Shown here: piece by piece, positions 7,150 through 16,293 of the stretch
How the letters are laid out: each line of letters opens with the position of its first letter
Position numbering within the stretch: the stretch's first letter is position 1
DNA from: JBCKUK01 sp038924905
Lineage (GTDB): Bacteria; Pseudomonadota; Gammaproteobacteria; Burkholderiales; Methylophilaceae
Assembly (NCBI GenBank): GCA_038924905.1
Contig: JBCKUK010000001.1
Span: forward strand, 1-64,000
Length of the DNA stretch: 64,000 bases
Direction: 5' to 3'
Position numbers and translations under genes: made by a program
Notes under the pieces: generated by a model
Seen by the model: the letters and a program-made list of their open reading frames with translations, nothing else
Told to the model about the DNA's origin: nothing
Databases searched by the model: none

Positions 7150-9412
7150 ACGAAAAAATTTATTAAATATTCGTTATTTGGTGTGTGCGGCCTGGTGCTG
7201 TTGCTGGCCATTGTGCTGGTAATTGTCGCTGCCACATTTAACCCCAACAACTACAAGCCGCTTATCGTCAAATTGGTGCAAGAGAAAAAGCAGCGCACCC
7301 TGAACATCGAAGGCGATATCAAACTCGCCTTCTGGCCAAAACTGGGCGTGGATCTCGGCAAGGTCTCCCTTTCCGAGCACAACGGCACACAGGAATTTGC
7401 AGCCATGGACAGCGCCAAGGCGTTTCTGGCGGTGATGCCCTTGCTTAAAAAAGAGCTGGTGATAGATACCATTCGTGTTGATGGCGTGCGCGCAAACATC
7501 GTGCGCAACAAGGATGGCACCACCAACTTTGACGACCTGATGAGTAAAGAGGAGTCTCAAGACATCAAGTTTGATATTGATGGCGTGGTGGTGACCAATG
7601 CGGCCATTAACCTGACCGATGAAATGACCAATCGTCACTTTAAGCTGGACAAGATGGCCTTGAAAACCGGCCATATTGCCAAGGGTGAACCGATAGATGT
7701 TAATACCGAGCTGCATGTGGTGGGCGATAACCCAAAAATGGATGCCAACCTGCAACTCAAGGGTAGCCTGCTGGCCGATGCCGAACAAAAGCGTTTTGTA
7801 GCGCGTGGGCTGGATGCAGCGCTACAGGGTTCGGTGGATAAATTTAGTGGACTGGATTTAAAAATCGCCGGTGATTTGGAAGCAAAACCAGAAGCCAGCG
7901 AATTTCTGGTAGATGGCCTTAAGCTGACTGCCAAAGGTAATTTGGATGACCAGCAGTTGGATATTACGTTGCAAGCGCCAAAGTTGATTGCACAAAAAGA
8001 TGAAGTGAGCGGCAAGGAAGTCAGCCTGAACTTCACCCTCACGCAAGGCGGCGCCACGCTGAGCGCCAAGCTGGTGATGGCCGACATAAAAGGCTCACCG
8101 AAGGCGTTCCAGAGTTCTGGCATTGCTGGCGAAATCTCCGGCAAACAAGGCGCGCGTAGTCTGACTGGTAAGTTCTCTTCGCCATTTACCGGCAATATGG
8201 AAACGCTGGTATTTGATTTGCCCAAGCTGGCAGGCAATGTGGATATTAAAGACCCCGCGTTACCAAATGGCGCGGCCAAGGTGAGTTTTAACCTGAATAT
8301 CCATGTGGATGCCAAGCAGGAGCAAGCCAACGTGACCATGAACGCCAACATTGACGGCAGCAACGTCAAAGGCGATGTGGCGGTGGCTGGCTTTAAACAG
8401 TCCAGTGTTAAATTCAACCTCACCGCCGATAAGCTGGATTTGAATAAACTGCTAGGCACGCAAAAAAGCCCCAAACCGGAAAAAGTCGCAAGCTCCAAAT
8501 CAGCAGACCTGTCAGCCTTGAAGACAGTGTTGGCACAAGGCTCAATCAATATCGGTACTTTGCTTTATGACAAATATCACGTGAGCAATCTCGCTGCGAC
8601 CATCAAGGCGGATGGCAAGGCGCTTAACGTCAACCCGTTTTCAGCCAAGCTGGATGATAGCCAGATCAAGGGTTCAATCGGTATTAGCCAGTTCGATAAG
8701 CCTTTGTACACTTTTGATCTGGACATTGATAAGTTGGATGCAGACCGCTACCTGGCGCAGGATGCCGGCGCCAAAGTCGATAATAAGCCACTGGATTTGT
8801 CTGTGCTTAAAGCACTCAATGCGCAGGGCAGCTTGCGTATTGGCAGCCTTAAATACGGCAAGATTCAGTCGTCCAATATACGTATTGATCTCAAGGCGGA
8901 TGGCCAAAAACTGTAGGCCAACCCTCTTTCAGCAAAGGTGGACGATAGTCAGATTAATGGGCGGGCAGGTATCGTAAATTTTAATGCCCCGCTTTATACC
9001 TTTGATCTGGATATTGATCGTCTGGATGCCAACCGTTACATAACTGCCTCAGCACCAGCCAAAGATAATGCGCCCAATATAAGGAGGCGCCGATCTGGAT
9101 GCGCTTAACGGCATTACCATCCCAATCAAAGTCACCGGTACTTTCTCTGACCCCAAATACGGCATGGATTTTGCCGCAATTGGCGTGGCTCTGGCAAAAA
9201 GCAAGCTGCTGGAAAAAGCAGGCGGCGAAAAGGGCTCTGCCGTAGGGAAGCTCATTAGTGGTGATAAAGCAGGTGCGCTGGAAGGTTTGCTGGGAGGCAA
9301 GAAAGACGCGCCAGAAGCTGCGCCGGCTCCAGCACCAGTACCGGAGCCAAAGAAGAAGCTGACCCCGGAAGAGAAAGCCAAGAAAAAACTGAATAAGCTG
9401 TTAGGCCTTTAA
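7150..9412 (+). pseudogene. asmA: AsmA family protein, decayed
   Basis: AsmA-type proteins are anchored in the inner membrane and take part in outer-membrane lipid homeostasis. The N-terminal anchor is visible (KKFIKYSLFG then GLVLLLAIVLVIVAATFNPNNY) but the codon expected to be the start is ACG at 7150; the next in-frame start, GTG 7183, would cut off the basic part of the anchor. Two tandem ~95-residue repeats follow (8502-8787 and 8788-9075), with DDSQI and LYTFDLDID in each. The second copy contains a TAG stop at 8914-8916. Near 9080 the frame changes and most of the last third is missing. The terminal piece (GTFSDPKYGMDFAAIG.., KKLNKLLGL) ends at 9412. Three independent lesions mark it as a pseudogene. 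Confidence 0.85.
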
Positions 9413-9540
9413 TAGCTTTTGTTATGGCCGGGAGCGTTTTCGCTATTGCCTGGACCGTCCGGGTCATGCCCTGGTGGAACCGCCTTGCAGCCACTCACCG
9501 TCAAAGTAATCGCAATGAATAGAATCGCTAATAATTTCAT
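9409..9540 (-). CDS. 43-residue lipoprotein
   Basis: A very small gene on the minus strand, ATG at 9540, stop at 9409. The product begins MKLLAILFIAITLTVSGC, a lipoprotein signal peptide with the lipobox VSGC and the lipidated Cys at residue 18. The mature part is only 26 residues, rich in Pro, Gly, Asp and Asn. GGAG stands about eight bases before the ATG. Its stop overlaps the end of the convergent asmA remnant by four bases. Function unknown. Confidence 0.65.
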   Translation of the reverse strand: MKLLAILFIAITLTVSGCKAVPPGHDPDGPGNSENAPGHNKSY

Positions 9541-9619
9541 TATGTTGCTCCGGTTAACATTCACTTATAAGTTTTAACATAGTTTGCTACTTGAAGTCGA
9601 GAGATATGCCCCAAAGAAT

Positions 9620-10660
9620 ATGTATAAGTTCGCAAGCCGTTTAATTGCCTGGCAAAAAGTGCATGGCCGCCATGATCTGCCCTGGCAAAATACGCGTGAT
9701 CCCTACGCGATCTGGATTTCCGAGATCATGTTGCAGCAAACGCAGGTGGCCGCAGTTGTTGGCTATTATCAGCGCTTCATGCAGCGTTTCCCCGACATCG
9801 CCAGCCTGGCGAACGCAACTCAGGAAGAAGTATTGCAACTGTGGAGCGGCTTGGGGTACTACTCTCGGGCGCGCAATTTGCATATTGCCGCGCAGATAAT
9901 AATAGACGACCACGCAGGTCAGTTTCCACAGGATTTTGAAATCATTCAAAGTTTGCCTGGCGTTGGCCGCTCCACAGCAGCAGCGATTGCTGTATTTGCT
10001 TTTATTCAGCCGCGCGCAATTTTAGATGGCAATGTAAAGCGAGTTTTTACTCGGCACTTTCTGGTCGAAGGTTGGCCGGGCAGCCTAAAAGTTGGGAGGC
10101 AATTATGGGTGCTGGCAGAAGATTTATTGCCGGAAGAAAATGTGATGGCTTACACCCAGGGCCTGATGGATCTGGGAGCGACTCTGTGTACCAGAAGCAA
10201 GCCCGAGTGTGGGGAGTGCCCGCTCAATCAAACTTGTTTGGCCTATAAACAGCAGCGAGTTAGCGAATTTCCTGCATCCAGGCAGCGCAAAGCCATTCCT
10301 GAAAAACAAGTCACGATGTTGATATTCTTGCACGGCAATGAGGTGATGCTGGAGAAGCGCCCACCAAGCGGAATATGGGGCGGGTTGTGGAGCTTGCCGG
10401 AAATTTCTGCGGTAGAAAACCCGCAGCAATCTGCACAGCAGCGCTACGGCATTCAGGCTGAATATTCACCGCCTTTGAAAACCCTGACCCACGCTTTTAC
10501 CCATTTCCGTTTACATATAGTGCCGCAACCCATGCAGGTGTTAAGCATTCAGCCACAGGCCAGAGAAGCCGGTATTATTTGGCTGCCGTTGGAAGACGCG
10601 ATAGGTGCTGCGCTGCCAACGCCAGTACGCAAGATTCTGTTAAGCCTAAGGAACCTCTGA
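9620..10660 (+). CDS. mutY: adenine DNA glycosylase MutY
   Basis: Removes adenine mispaired with 8-oxoguanine, preventing G:C to T:A transversions. The order is: HhH-GPD glycosylase domain with WISEIMLQQTQV near residues 34-45 and helix-hairpin-helix LPGVGRSTAAAIA near 113-125; the [4Fe-4S] motif C-x6-C-x2-C-x5-C in CTRSKPECGECPLNQTC near 194-210; and a C-terminal NUDIX-like 8-oxoG recognition domain. ATG 9620 gives 346 residues, the usual length; the TTG at 9584 would add 12 residues not seen in the family. It is followed by a palindromic repeat and a convergent gene. Confidence 0.96.
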   Translation: MYKFASRLIAWQKVHGRHDLPWQNTRDPYAIWISEIMLQQTQVAAVVGYYQRFMQRFPDIASLANATQEEVLQLWSGLGYYSRARNLHIAAQIIIDDHAGQFPQDFEIIQSLPGVGRSTAAAIAVFAFIQPRAILDGNVKRVFTRHFLVEGWPGSLKVGRQLWVLAEDLLPEENVMAYTQGLMDLGATLCTRSKPECGECPLNQTCLAYKQQRVSEFPASRQRKAIPEKQVTMLIFLHGNEVMLEKRPPSGIWGGLWSLPEISAVENPQQSAQQRYGIQAEYSPPLKTLTHAFTHFRLHIVPQPMQVLSIQPQAREAGIIWLPLEDAIGAALPTPVRKILLSLRNL

Positions 10661-10663
10661 TTA

Positions 10664-10712
10664 AGTCCCTCCCCACCCCCATCCCAACCTTCCCCCTAAA
10701 AGAGGGAAGGGG
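10664..10712. repeat. REP-like palindromic repeat between convergent genes
   Basis: C-rich sequence CCCTCCCCACCCCCATCCC followed by CCTTCCC (10688-10694) pairing with GGGAAGG after a short loop. It belongs to the same class as 2278-2412 and 40313-40385. It lies between the convergent mutY and the Fae-family gene and may act as a terminator for both. Confidence 0.7.
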
Positions 10713-10725
10713 TTTTTGGCCTGGA

Positions 10726-11272
10726 TTATTTTTGTTCCCAACTCTCTTCCCACATAATGTGTTTAATTTTGTGGCGATTGGCAATCAATTCATCAATGCT
10801 GGGTTCGTCATTTAACGCGCGCTTAATCGCCAGTTTGGTCGCTTCGTAATTATTGCGATACATGTCGGCTTTATCCAGATTAGGGTCTTTCGCCGCGGAG
10901 GGGTCTATCCACACCAGGCTAATAATGCACAGGTCATTAACCTGGTCTTTGGGGATAATGCCTTCAATCACGCAATCCACAATCGCATCCGCCGTAGCCG
11001 CCTGCACCACACCGCCAAATAATTCAATCAATGTTGGCTGAATCCTTGAGCGTGACTTTGGGTACCATCATGGTGGCAGGGCGCACCAGTTGGTTGATGT
11101 TACGCACTGCAAACATCGCGGTGTGGCCTTTGCTTTGCGCCATCATGTTGGCAAACGCCTGGCCTACCGGGCCATCCACTGCGCCAATTAAAATTTCGGG
11201 CATAGCCGCCGTATTGTCAATATCGTGATATACCGTGGCTTCGCCAGCTTTAAAAATGATTTTGTTGGACAT
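10726..11272 (-). pseudogene. formaldehyde-activating enzyme (Fae) family protein, frameshifted
   Basis: Fae joins formaldehyde to tetrahydromethanopterin in methylotrophs; paralogues of other function exist. Two open stretches on the minus strand join into one Fae-family protein of about 180 residues: the first (11272 to ~11030) with GPVGQAFANMMAQSKGHTAM and KVTLKDSANI, the second with ELFGGVVQAATADAIVDCVI, MYRNNYEATKLAIKRAL and EPSIDELIANRHKIKH. The break is a tandem duplication ATTGATTG where ATTG is expected. The position of the catalytic His of true Fae (AHIDLLIG) reads AMPEILIG here, so even the intact form may not have been a classical Fae. AGGAA precedes the ATG. Confidence 0.75.
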
Positions 11273-11311
11273 GCAAGATTCCTGACTATTAGAAATTAAA
11301 AAGGTAAAAAT

Positions 11312-11497
11312 TTACTCGGCTTGCTTATCGATCTCTTCTTTTTCTGCCTCGGTGTTTTCTTGCTGCGCGGCGTCAACCGTTTTGGCTTTGTCGAGCACTG
11401 TGCGTTGGTCTCCAGCGATTTTAGGCATGCCATCACTATCTGGTGAACAGGCCACGACGAGAAAAGCCGAGCAAAATAACAGGATAAATAATCTCAT
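11312..11497 (-). CDS. small lipoprotein, 61 residues
   Basis: Starts MRLFILLFCSAFLVVACS: a lipoprotein signal peptide with the lipidated Cys at residue 17 (VVAC). The rest is hydrophilic and charged, ending in an acidic Glu/Lys-rich helix (ENTEAEKEEIDKQAE). ATG 11497 is chosen over the upstream ATG because GGGAGAG stands seven bases before it. It lies upstream of the broken Fae-family gene on the same strand, 39 bases apart. Function unknown. Confidence 0.7.
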   Translation of the reverse strand: MRLFILLFCSAFLVVACSPDSDGMPKIAGDQRTVLDKAKTVDAAQQENTEAEKEEIDKQAE

Positions 11498-11590
11498 ATA
11501 AGCTCTCCCTTTACGCAACTACAAGCAGTTAAGCACTGATCACCACCATGCTACTATTATAATTAACCTTTATGAAGAGAAAGTGCTGCA

Positions 11591-11971
11591 ATGAATAACT
11601 ATTTGAGTCTGGTATCACGTGTTTTATTGGCTACCGTTTTTCTGGGATTGGTGTTTTTAAGATTGTCCACCATTCTTGCCAGCCCCAACGGATATGCAGA
11701 ATATCAGATATTTTTGGGGCAATTCGGCTTGCCGGGCGTAGCAGCCCCTTTAATTATCCTGATACAGCTAGTCGGCGGGTTGGCGCTGCTGGTGGGCTAT
11801 AAAACAAAACTGGCTGCCTTTGTTTTAGTGGGGTTTTCTTTGTTTCTCGCTTTGGTTCTAGGTCGCGCTTATCCGGATGCCCTTATTTTGTATCTCGGTA
11901 TTGCGGGCGGCTTACTGCACTTGGCGCTCAACCCCAAAACCGCATTTGCTCTAGATAATTATAAAAGATAA
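11591..11971 (+). CDS. DoxX family membrane protein
   Basis: A 126-residue protein with four predicted membrane helices. The DoxX family pattern shows as an N-terminal helix with an Arg (LVSRVLLATVFL), a loop with GYAEYQIFLGQFGLPG, then LIILIQLVGGLALLVGYKTK and a last helix pair. DoxX proteins are linked to quinone or thiosulfate oxidation in some organisms, but most members have no defined role. It stands alone, convergent with ispH and 20 bases from its end. TATAAT at 11558-11563 is a possible -10 element. Confidence 0.8.
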   Translation: MNNYLSLVSRVLLATVFLGLVFLRLSTILASPNGYAEYQIFLGQFGLPGVAAPLIILIQLVGGLALLVGYKTKLAAFVLVGFSLFLALVLGRAYPDALILYLGIAGGLLHLALNPKTAFALDNYKR

Positions 11972-11990
11972 CTACAAAAAATAGGGCATC

Positions 11991-12920
11991 TCATTCTGCC
12001 ATAGTCAGATTCTTTGGCAGCTGAAACACCACGCTCTCAACTACGCCTTCCAGCTCAACCACATCTGCGCTACCCAGCGCTTGTAGCTTGGCAACAACTT
12101 CTTTCACCAGCACCTCTGGTGCCGAGGCGCCGGCCGATACGCCTATACATTTCTTGCCTGTGATCCAGGCTGGATCAAGGTGGCTGGCATTATCCACCAT
12201 GAAAGATTCAACTCCCTGATGCTCTGCGACTTCGCGTAGGCGATTGGAATTGGAGCTATTGGGTGAGCCAACCACAATCACCAGGTCACAGTCTTTTGCC
12301 ATTATCTTGACGGCATCCTGCCTGTTTTGTGTGGCATAGCAAATGCTGTCGCTTCTAGGCCCATGGATAGCTGGAAACCTTGCTTTAAGCGCCTCAACAA
12401 CGCGCGCTGCATCGTCAATTGAAAGTGTGGTTTGTGTTACGTAGGCAAGTTTTAACGGGGTTTTTACTTGCAGCAGCAGCACATCTTCCGGGGTCTCGAC
12501 CAGATACATACCATCTTTGGATTGACCCATGGTTCCCTCAACCTCCGGGTGTCCCTTGTGACCAATCATAACAATCTCGAGACCTGCCGCATGCATCTTG
12601 GCCACTTCAATATGTACTTTGGTGACCAGCGGACAAGTCGCATCAAACACGCGCAAGCCGCGATATTCAGCCTCTGCGCGCACATCCTTTGATACGCCGT
12701 GCGCGCTAAAGATGACAGTATTGCCGGCTGGCACTTCTTCCAGCTCCTCGATAAATATGGCGCCTTTGCGCTTGAGTTCATCCACGACAAATTTGTTATG
12801 CACAACTTCATGGCGCACATAGATAGGCGCACCAAATTTCTCCAGCGCCTGCTCTACAATAATAATTGCACGGTCAACGCCAGCACAGAAGCCGCGCGGG
12901 TTGGCGAGTAAGATATCCAT
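11991..12920 (-). CDS. ispH: 4-hydroxy-3-methylbut-2-enyl diphosphate reductase IspH
   Basis: Last enzyme of the MEP isoprenoid pathway, producing IPP and DMAPP with an iron-sulfur cluster. It is 309 residues, the family's usual length. The three cluster cysteines are in NPRGFCAGVDRA (Cys12), FDATCPLVTKVH (near residue 96) and DSICYATQNRQDA (near 193). The catalytic ATQNRQ stretch and the VGSPNSSNSNRL motif are intact. It is transcribed alone, divergent from purU. Confidence 0.98.
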   Translation of the reverse strand: MDILLANPRGFCAGVDRAIIIVEQALEKFGAPIYVRHEVVHNKFVVDELKRKGAIFIEELEEVPAGNTVIFSAHGVSKDVRAEAEYRGLRVFDATCPLVTKVHIEVAKMHAAGLEIVMIGHKGHPEVEGTMGQSKDGMYLVETPEDVLLLQVKTPLKLAYVTQTTLSIDDAARVVEALKARFPAIHGPRSDSICYATQNRQDAVKIMAKDCDLVIVVGSPNSSNSNRLREVAEHQGVESFMVDNASHLDPAWITGKKCIGVSAGASAPEVLVKEVVAKLQALGSADVVELEGVVESVVFQLPKNLTMAE

Positions 12921-13051
12921 TCAACTGCTTTCAAGTTAACGCGTGAAAGGGCTTGATAAAAAAGCCCGAGTATCAGGATGTCATTATATAGCAACTTGCT
13001 TGGATGTGGCTTTACCCCCTATTACACTCATTCTGCGCCCGCTTAAATTGG

Positions 13052-13057
13052 TATAAT
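13052..13057 (+). promoter_or_regulatory. candidate -10 element of purU
   Basis: TATAAT at 13052-13057, 26 bases before the purU ATG. No convincing -35 hexamer is seen, so this rests on the -10 match and position alone. Confidence 0.4.
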
Positions 13058-13083
13058 CAGCCTTTGAGATTTTTACAGTCACC

Positions 13084-13950
13084 ATGAAAAATACTGCCAC
13101 ACTGCTTATTAACTGCCCTGACCGCAAGGGGCTTGTTGCTGCGATTGCTGATTTCCTCTACCAGCACAACGCCAATATTCTGCACGCTGATCAGCATCAG
13201 GATGCCGAGAGTAATTTATTTCTCATGCGCGTGGAGTGGGATTTAAGCGGCTTTGGTATTGCTTGTGATAGCGGCTCCGCGGATTTCGCCAAACATTTTG
13301 CCCCGATTGCAAAGCGTTTTGACATGCAATGGCAGCTTAAGCTCTCGCAAAAGCGCGCACGCGTTGCCATCATGGTGTCGCAATATGACCATTGTCTGGC
13401 GGATTTGCTGCATCGCCATCAAGGTGGTGAGCTTAATTGCGAGATTGCGATGGTGGTTAGCAACCATCAGGATACGCAGCGGCTGGCGGAATTTTATGGT
13501 ATCCCTTTCCACCTGATTGTGGTGACCAAAGAAACCAAGGCAGCGGCGGAAGCCAAACAGTTTGCGTTGTTTGACACCCATGAAATTGACCTCATCGTGC
13601 TGGCGCGCTACATGCAAATTTTATCGCCCGAATTCGTTAAGCGTTATCCACAACGCATTATCAACATCCATCACTCTTTCCTGCCGGCCTTTGTCGGGGC
13701 AAAACCTTATCACCGCGCGTTCGAACGAGGTGTGAAGCTAATTGGCGCCACCAGTCACTACGTGACCGAAGTACTGGACGAAGGCCCGATTATCGAGCAA
13801 GACATCGCACGAATTTCGCATCGTGAGCAGGTGGAAGAGTTAATTCAAAAAGGACGGGATTTAGAGCGTGTTGTGTTGTCACGCGCTGTACGTTGGCATA
13901 TTGAAAGCCGTATCCTGGTTTACGCCAACAAGACGGTAGTCTTTGATTAA
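13084..13950 (+). CDS. purU: formyltetrahydrofolate deformylase PurU
   Basis: Hydrolyses 10-formyltetrahydrofolate to formate and tetrahydrofolate, balancing one-carbon pools and supplying formate for purine synthesis. The 288-residue protein has an N-terminal ACT domain (INCPDRKGLVAAIADFLYQH at residues 9-28) and a formyltransferase-like domain. There, INIHHSFLPAFVGAKPYHRA and the ATSHYVTEVLDEGPIIEQD stretch carry the conserved His and Asp. It is divergent from ispH and followed by a terminator. Confidence 0.97.
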   Translation: MKNTATLLINCPDRKGLVAAIADFLYQHNANILHADQHQDAESNLFLMRVEWDLSGFGIACDSGSADFAKHFAPIAKRFDMQWQLKLSQKRARVAIMVSQYDHCLADLLHRHQGGELNCEIAMVVSNHQDTQRLAEFYGIPFHLIVVTKETKAAAEAKQFALFDTHEIDLIVLARYMQILSPEFVKRYPQRIINIHHSFLPAFVGAKPYHRAFERGVKLIGATSHYVTEVLDEGPIIEQDIARISHREQVEELIQKGRDLERVVLSRAVRWHIESRILVYANKTVVFD

Positions 13951-13971
13951 CGCTTGAGTTTTCTGGCAAAC

Positions 13972-14002
13972 AAAAAGGCGAAGGAATAATCCCTTCGCCT
14001 TT
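13972..14002. terminator. bidirectional terminator
   Basis: AAAGGCGAAGG at 13974-13984 pairs perfectly with CCTTCGCCTTT at 13992-14002. With A-rich and T-rich borders it can end both purU and the convergent small gene at 14025. Confidence 0.85.
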
Positions 14003-14024
14003 ACTTATTGTTATCAGACTGTTT

Positions 14025-14168
14025 TTACTTGTCGTCAGGCGCAGGCGCATCCAACGGCGGTATGGCTGGCTCATCCACAGGTGCGATTTCCGGCAGCTCA
14101 TCAGCATAAACTAAAGGAACAGCATTTAGCGCAAATGCAGCGAGCACAATAAATAGTAGCTTTTTCAT
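14025..14168 (-). CDS. 47-residue exported peptide, Pro/Asp-rich
   Basis: Small minus-strand gene with ATG at 14168 preceded by GGAGAG. The first 22 residues (MKKLLFIVLAAFALNAVPLV then YA) form a signal peptide with a likely cleavage site after VYA. The mature part has about 25 residues and is acidic and proline-rich (DELPEIAPVDEPAIPPLDAP). It has no Cys and so is periplasmic or secreted rather than lipidated. No family is recognised. Confidence 0.6.
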   Translation of the reverse strand: MKKLLFIVLAAFALNAVPLVYADELPEIAPVDEPAIPPLDAPAPDDK

Positions 14169-14287
14169 GATCTCTCCATAGCAATAATTTTTGAGTCGTA
14201 GTGGTTCCTTGCGGAATAAGCAATCTACATCGACTAAAATTCTGGCGCAACAATTGTTACAGTAAAATATTAACCAGCCGCAGCAAA

Positions 14288-15532
14288 TTAAGGTAACAAG
14301 TTTTCTACTGCAAACAGTTCAGCAACAGTTTCGCGTCGGCGGATTAAATGAAGCTTGTTGCCATCCACCATGATTTCAGCAGCGCGTGGGCGTGTGTTGT
14401 AGTTGCTCGCCATGCTCATGCCATAAGCACCAGCCGACATAATGGCTAACAAATCTCCTTGCTGTAGCGCCAGATTGCGGTCGTGACCCAAAAAATCCCC
14501 GCTTTCGCAGACTGGCCCGACAATTTCATAAATCTGTTTTTCGCCTACAGACGGCTTGACCATCACAATCTCGTGATAAGCGTCATACAGCACAGGCCGC
14601 ATGAGGTCGTTCATGGCGGCATCTACAATTGCGAAATTTCTGGTTTGGCTATGTTTAAGGTATTCCACACGCGTGAGCAATACCCCGGCATTGCCCACCA
14701 GTGCGCGGCCGGGTTCAAATACCAATTTTACTTTTCTGGAACCCAGTTTTTTTAGCATGGCGGCTGCATAAACAGCAAAATCTGGCGGCGTTTCATCGCT
14801 ATAACAAATGCCTATGCCACCACCTGCATCAATATGCTGAATATGAATGCCGACCTGTTCAAGCTGATCCACCAATGCCAATACGCGATCAAATGCATCC
14901 AGAAAAGGCGCCAGCTCGGTGAGTTGCGATCCGATATGGCAATCTACACCATGCACAGCGATATTGGGCATGGCGGTGGCGCGCTGGTATAGCGCAAAAG
15001 CCTCCTCATAGGCCACACCAAACTTATTGTTTTTGAGGCCGGTGGAAATATAAGGGTGGGTCTTGGCATCAACATTAGGATTGACGCGCAAGGAAATCGG
15101 CGCGATTTTAGCCATGCTACCAGCCACCATGTTCAGGCGTTCAAGCTCGGTAGCCGATTCCACATTAAAACAAAAAATGCCTGCTTCAAGCGCAGCGTGC
15201 ATTTCAGCTTCAGTTTTGCCCACGCCGGAAAAAACTATTTTGGCTGGATTACCACCAGCGGCCAATACCCGCGCCAATTCGCCCCCAGAAACAATATCAA
15301 AGCCTGCGCCCAGACGAGCGAATAAATTGAGAATGGCGAGGCTGGGGTTGGCTTTAACCGCGTAGCAGACCAAGTGGTCAGTTGTTGCAAAGCCTGCCTG
15401 AAATTGCTTAAAAGTAGATTCAAGCGCCAGTTTTGAATATACATAGCAAGGTGTGCCAAACTCAGCTGCCACCTGTGACAGTGGCGCATCTTCAGCATGT
15501 AGTTCATCATGTTTAACCTGGAATGAGCTCAA
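14288..15532 (-). CDS. lysA: diaminopimelate decarboxylase LysA
   Basis: PLP enzyme that decarboxylates meso-diaminopimelate to lysine, the last step of lysine synthesis. It is 414 residues. The Schiff-base Lys is in CYAVKANPSLAIL near residue 59; the phosphate-binding GGGIG, EPGRALVGNAG and the CESGDFLGHDR active-site motif follow. The only suitable start is TTG at 15532, 15 bases after the lptM stop and without a clear ribosome binding site, so translation may be coupled to lptM. The lptM-lysA order is common in proteobacteria. Confidence 0.96.
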   Translation of the reverse strand: MSSFQVKHDELHAEDAPLSQVAAEFGTPCYVYSKLALESTFKQFQAGFATTDHLVCYAVKANPSLAILNLFARLGAGFDIVSGGELARVLAAGGNPAKIVFSGVGKTEAEMHAALEAGIFCFNVESATELERLNMVAGSMAKIAPISLRVNPNVDAKTHPYISTGLKNNKFGVAYEEAFALYQRATAMPNIAVHGVDCHIGSQLTELAPFLDAFDRVLALVDQLEQVGIHIQHIDAGGGIGICYSDETPPDFAVYAAAMLKKLGSRKVKLVFEPGRALVGNAGVLLTRVEYLKHSQTRNFAIVDAAMNDLMRPVLYDAYHEIVMVKPSVGEKQIYEIVGPVCESGDFLGHDRNLALQQGDLLAIMSAGAYGMSMASNYNTRPRAAEIMVDGNKLHLIRRRETVAELFAVENLLP

Positions 15533-15547
15533 GGGGGTGCTGGATTC

Positions 15548-15673
15548 TTATTTTTTCTGGGGCTCTTGTGGGTACTGCTTTTCGGGCAAATACAAAGGCC
15601 CTTTGGTGCCACAAGCGGTTATGGTCAGGCATATCAGCAGGCCTAAAAAAAAGATACGTAAAAAGGTACGCAT
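15548..15673 (-). CDS. lptM: LPS translocon maturation lipoprotein LptM (YifL)
   Basis: A 41-residue lipoprotein. The signal peptide runs MRTFLRIFFLGLLICLTITA to Cys21, and the mature start CGTKGPLYLP is the family signature. LptM helps the LptDE outer-membrane LPS translocon to fold with correct disulfides. AAGGGG lies about six bases before the ATG. Position directly upstream of lysA matches other proteobacteria. Confidence 0.9.
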   Translation of the reverse strand: MRTFLRIFFLGLLICLTITACGTKGPLYLPEKQYPQEPQKK

Positions 15674-15846
15674 ATTCACCCCTTTATAAAGTATTTATTT
15701 TAACATAAGGCCTGCCCTGCCCGTAGTATGGTCGCTACATGGTTACGGGAATGCCGTTCATACCTTGGCATCCGCCGATTGTCGGCTAGGGCTGGACTAA
15801 GAAGGCTTGCTTGTAGCATATTCAACGTGTGAAAAAAGGGAATAGT

Positions 15847-16293
15847 ATGCGAAACAAAATTCAAGGGTTTACGCTGATTGAATTGATGATTGTGGTAGCC
15901 GTTATCGGTATTCTGGCGAGCATAGCCTTGCCACTCTATGCCGATTACGTACTACGCGGAAAGCTGGCGGAGGCCTATTCTCAACTTGCAACGCTACGTA
16001 TACGTATGGAACAGTACTATCAAGACAATCGTAGCTACGCTGACGCTGACGGCACCGCATGCGGCATTCTTGCGACGGCTGGTCAGACCCAGTATTTCAC
16101 TTATACCTGCGCCCCGACCAACGGCGACCAAGGCTTTGTCTACACTGCTACTGGCATAGCCACTCAAGGAACCGGCGATTTTATGTACACCATAGATGAT
16201 GCCGGCACCAAGGGTACCACCACCACTGGCGACCACGCGGCTTGGGGGAATTCTCTTAACTGCTGGATTAGAAACACAGGCGGAGCCTGCTGA
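15847..16293 (+). CDS. pilE: type IV minor pilin PilE
   Basis: A 148-residue type IV pilin-like protein. The type III leader MRNKIQG is cut before FTLIELMIVVAVIGILASIA, with the needed Glu at position 5 of the mature protein. The rest resembles PilE-type minor pilins: DYVLRGKLAEAYSQLATLRI, YYQDNRSYA, and two Cys pairs likely forming disulfides (CGIL..YTC and CWIRNTGGAC). ATG 15847 is preferred over GTG 15829 because AAGGGA precedes it. It is the first gene of the minor pilin operon and its stop overlaps the next ATG. Confidence 0.9.
   Translation: MRNKIQGFTLIELMIVVAVIGILASIALPLYADYVLRGKLAEAYSQLATLRIRMEQYYQDNRSYADADGTACGILATAGQTQYFTYTCAPTNGDQGFVYTATGIATQGTGDFMYTIDDAGTKGTTTTGDHAAWGNSLNCWIRNTGGAC

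Noticed and set aside
15770..15820. Possible sigma-54 promoter ahead of pilE (TTGGCATCC.. and CTGGACTAAG..TTGCT)
   Set aside because: The spacing between the GG and GC elements does not fit in either case.
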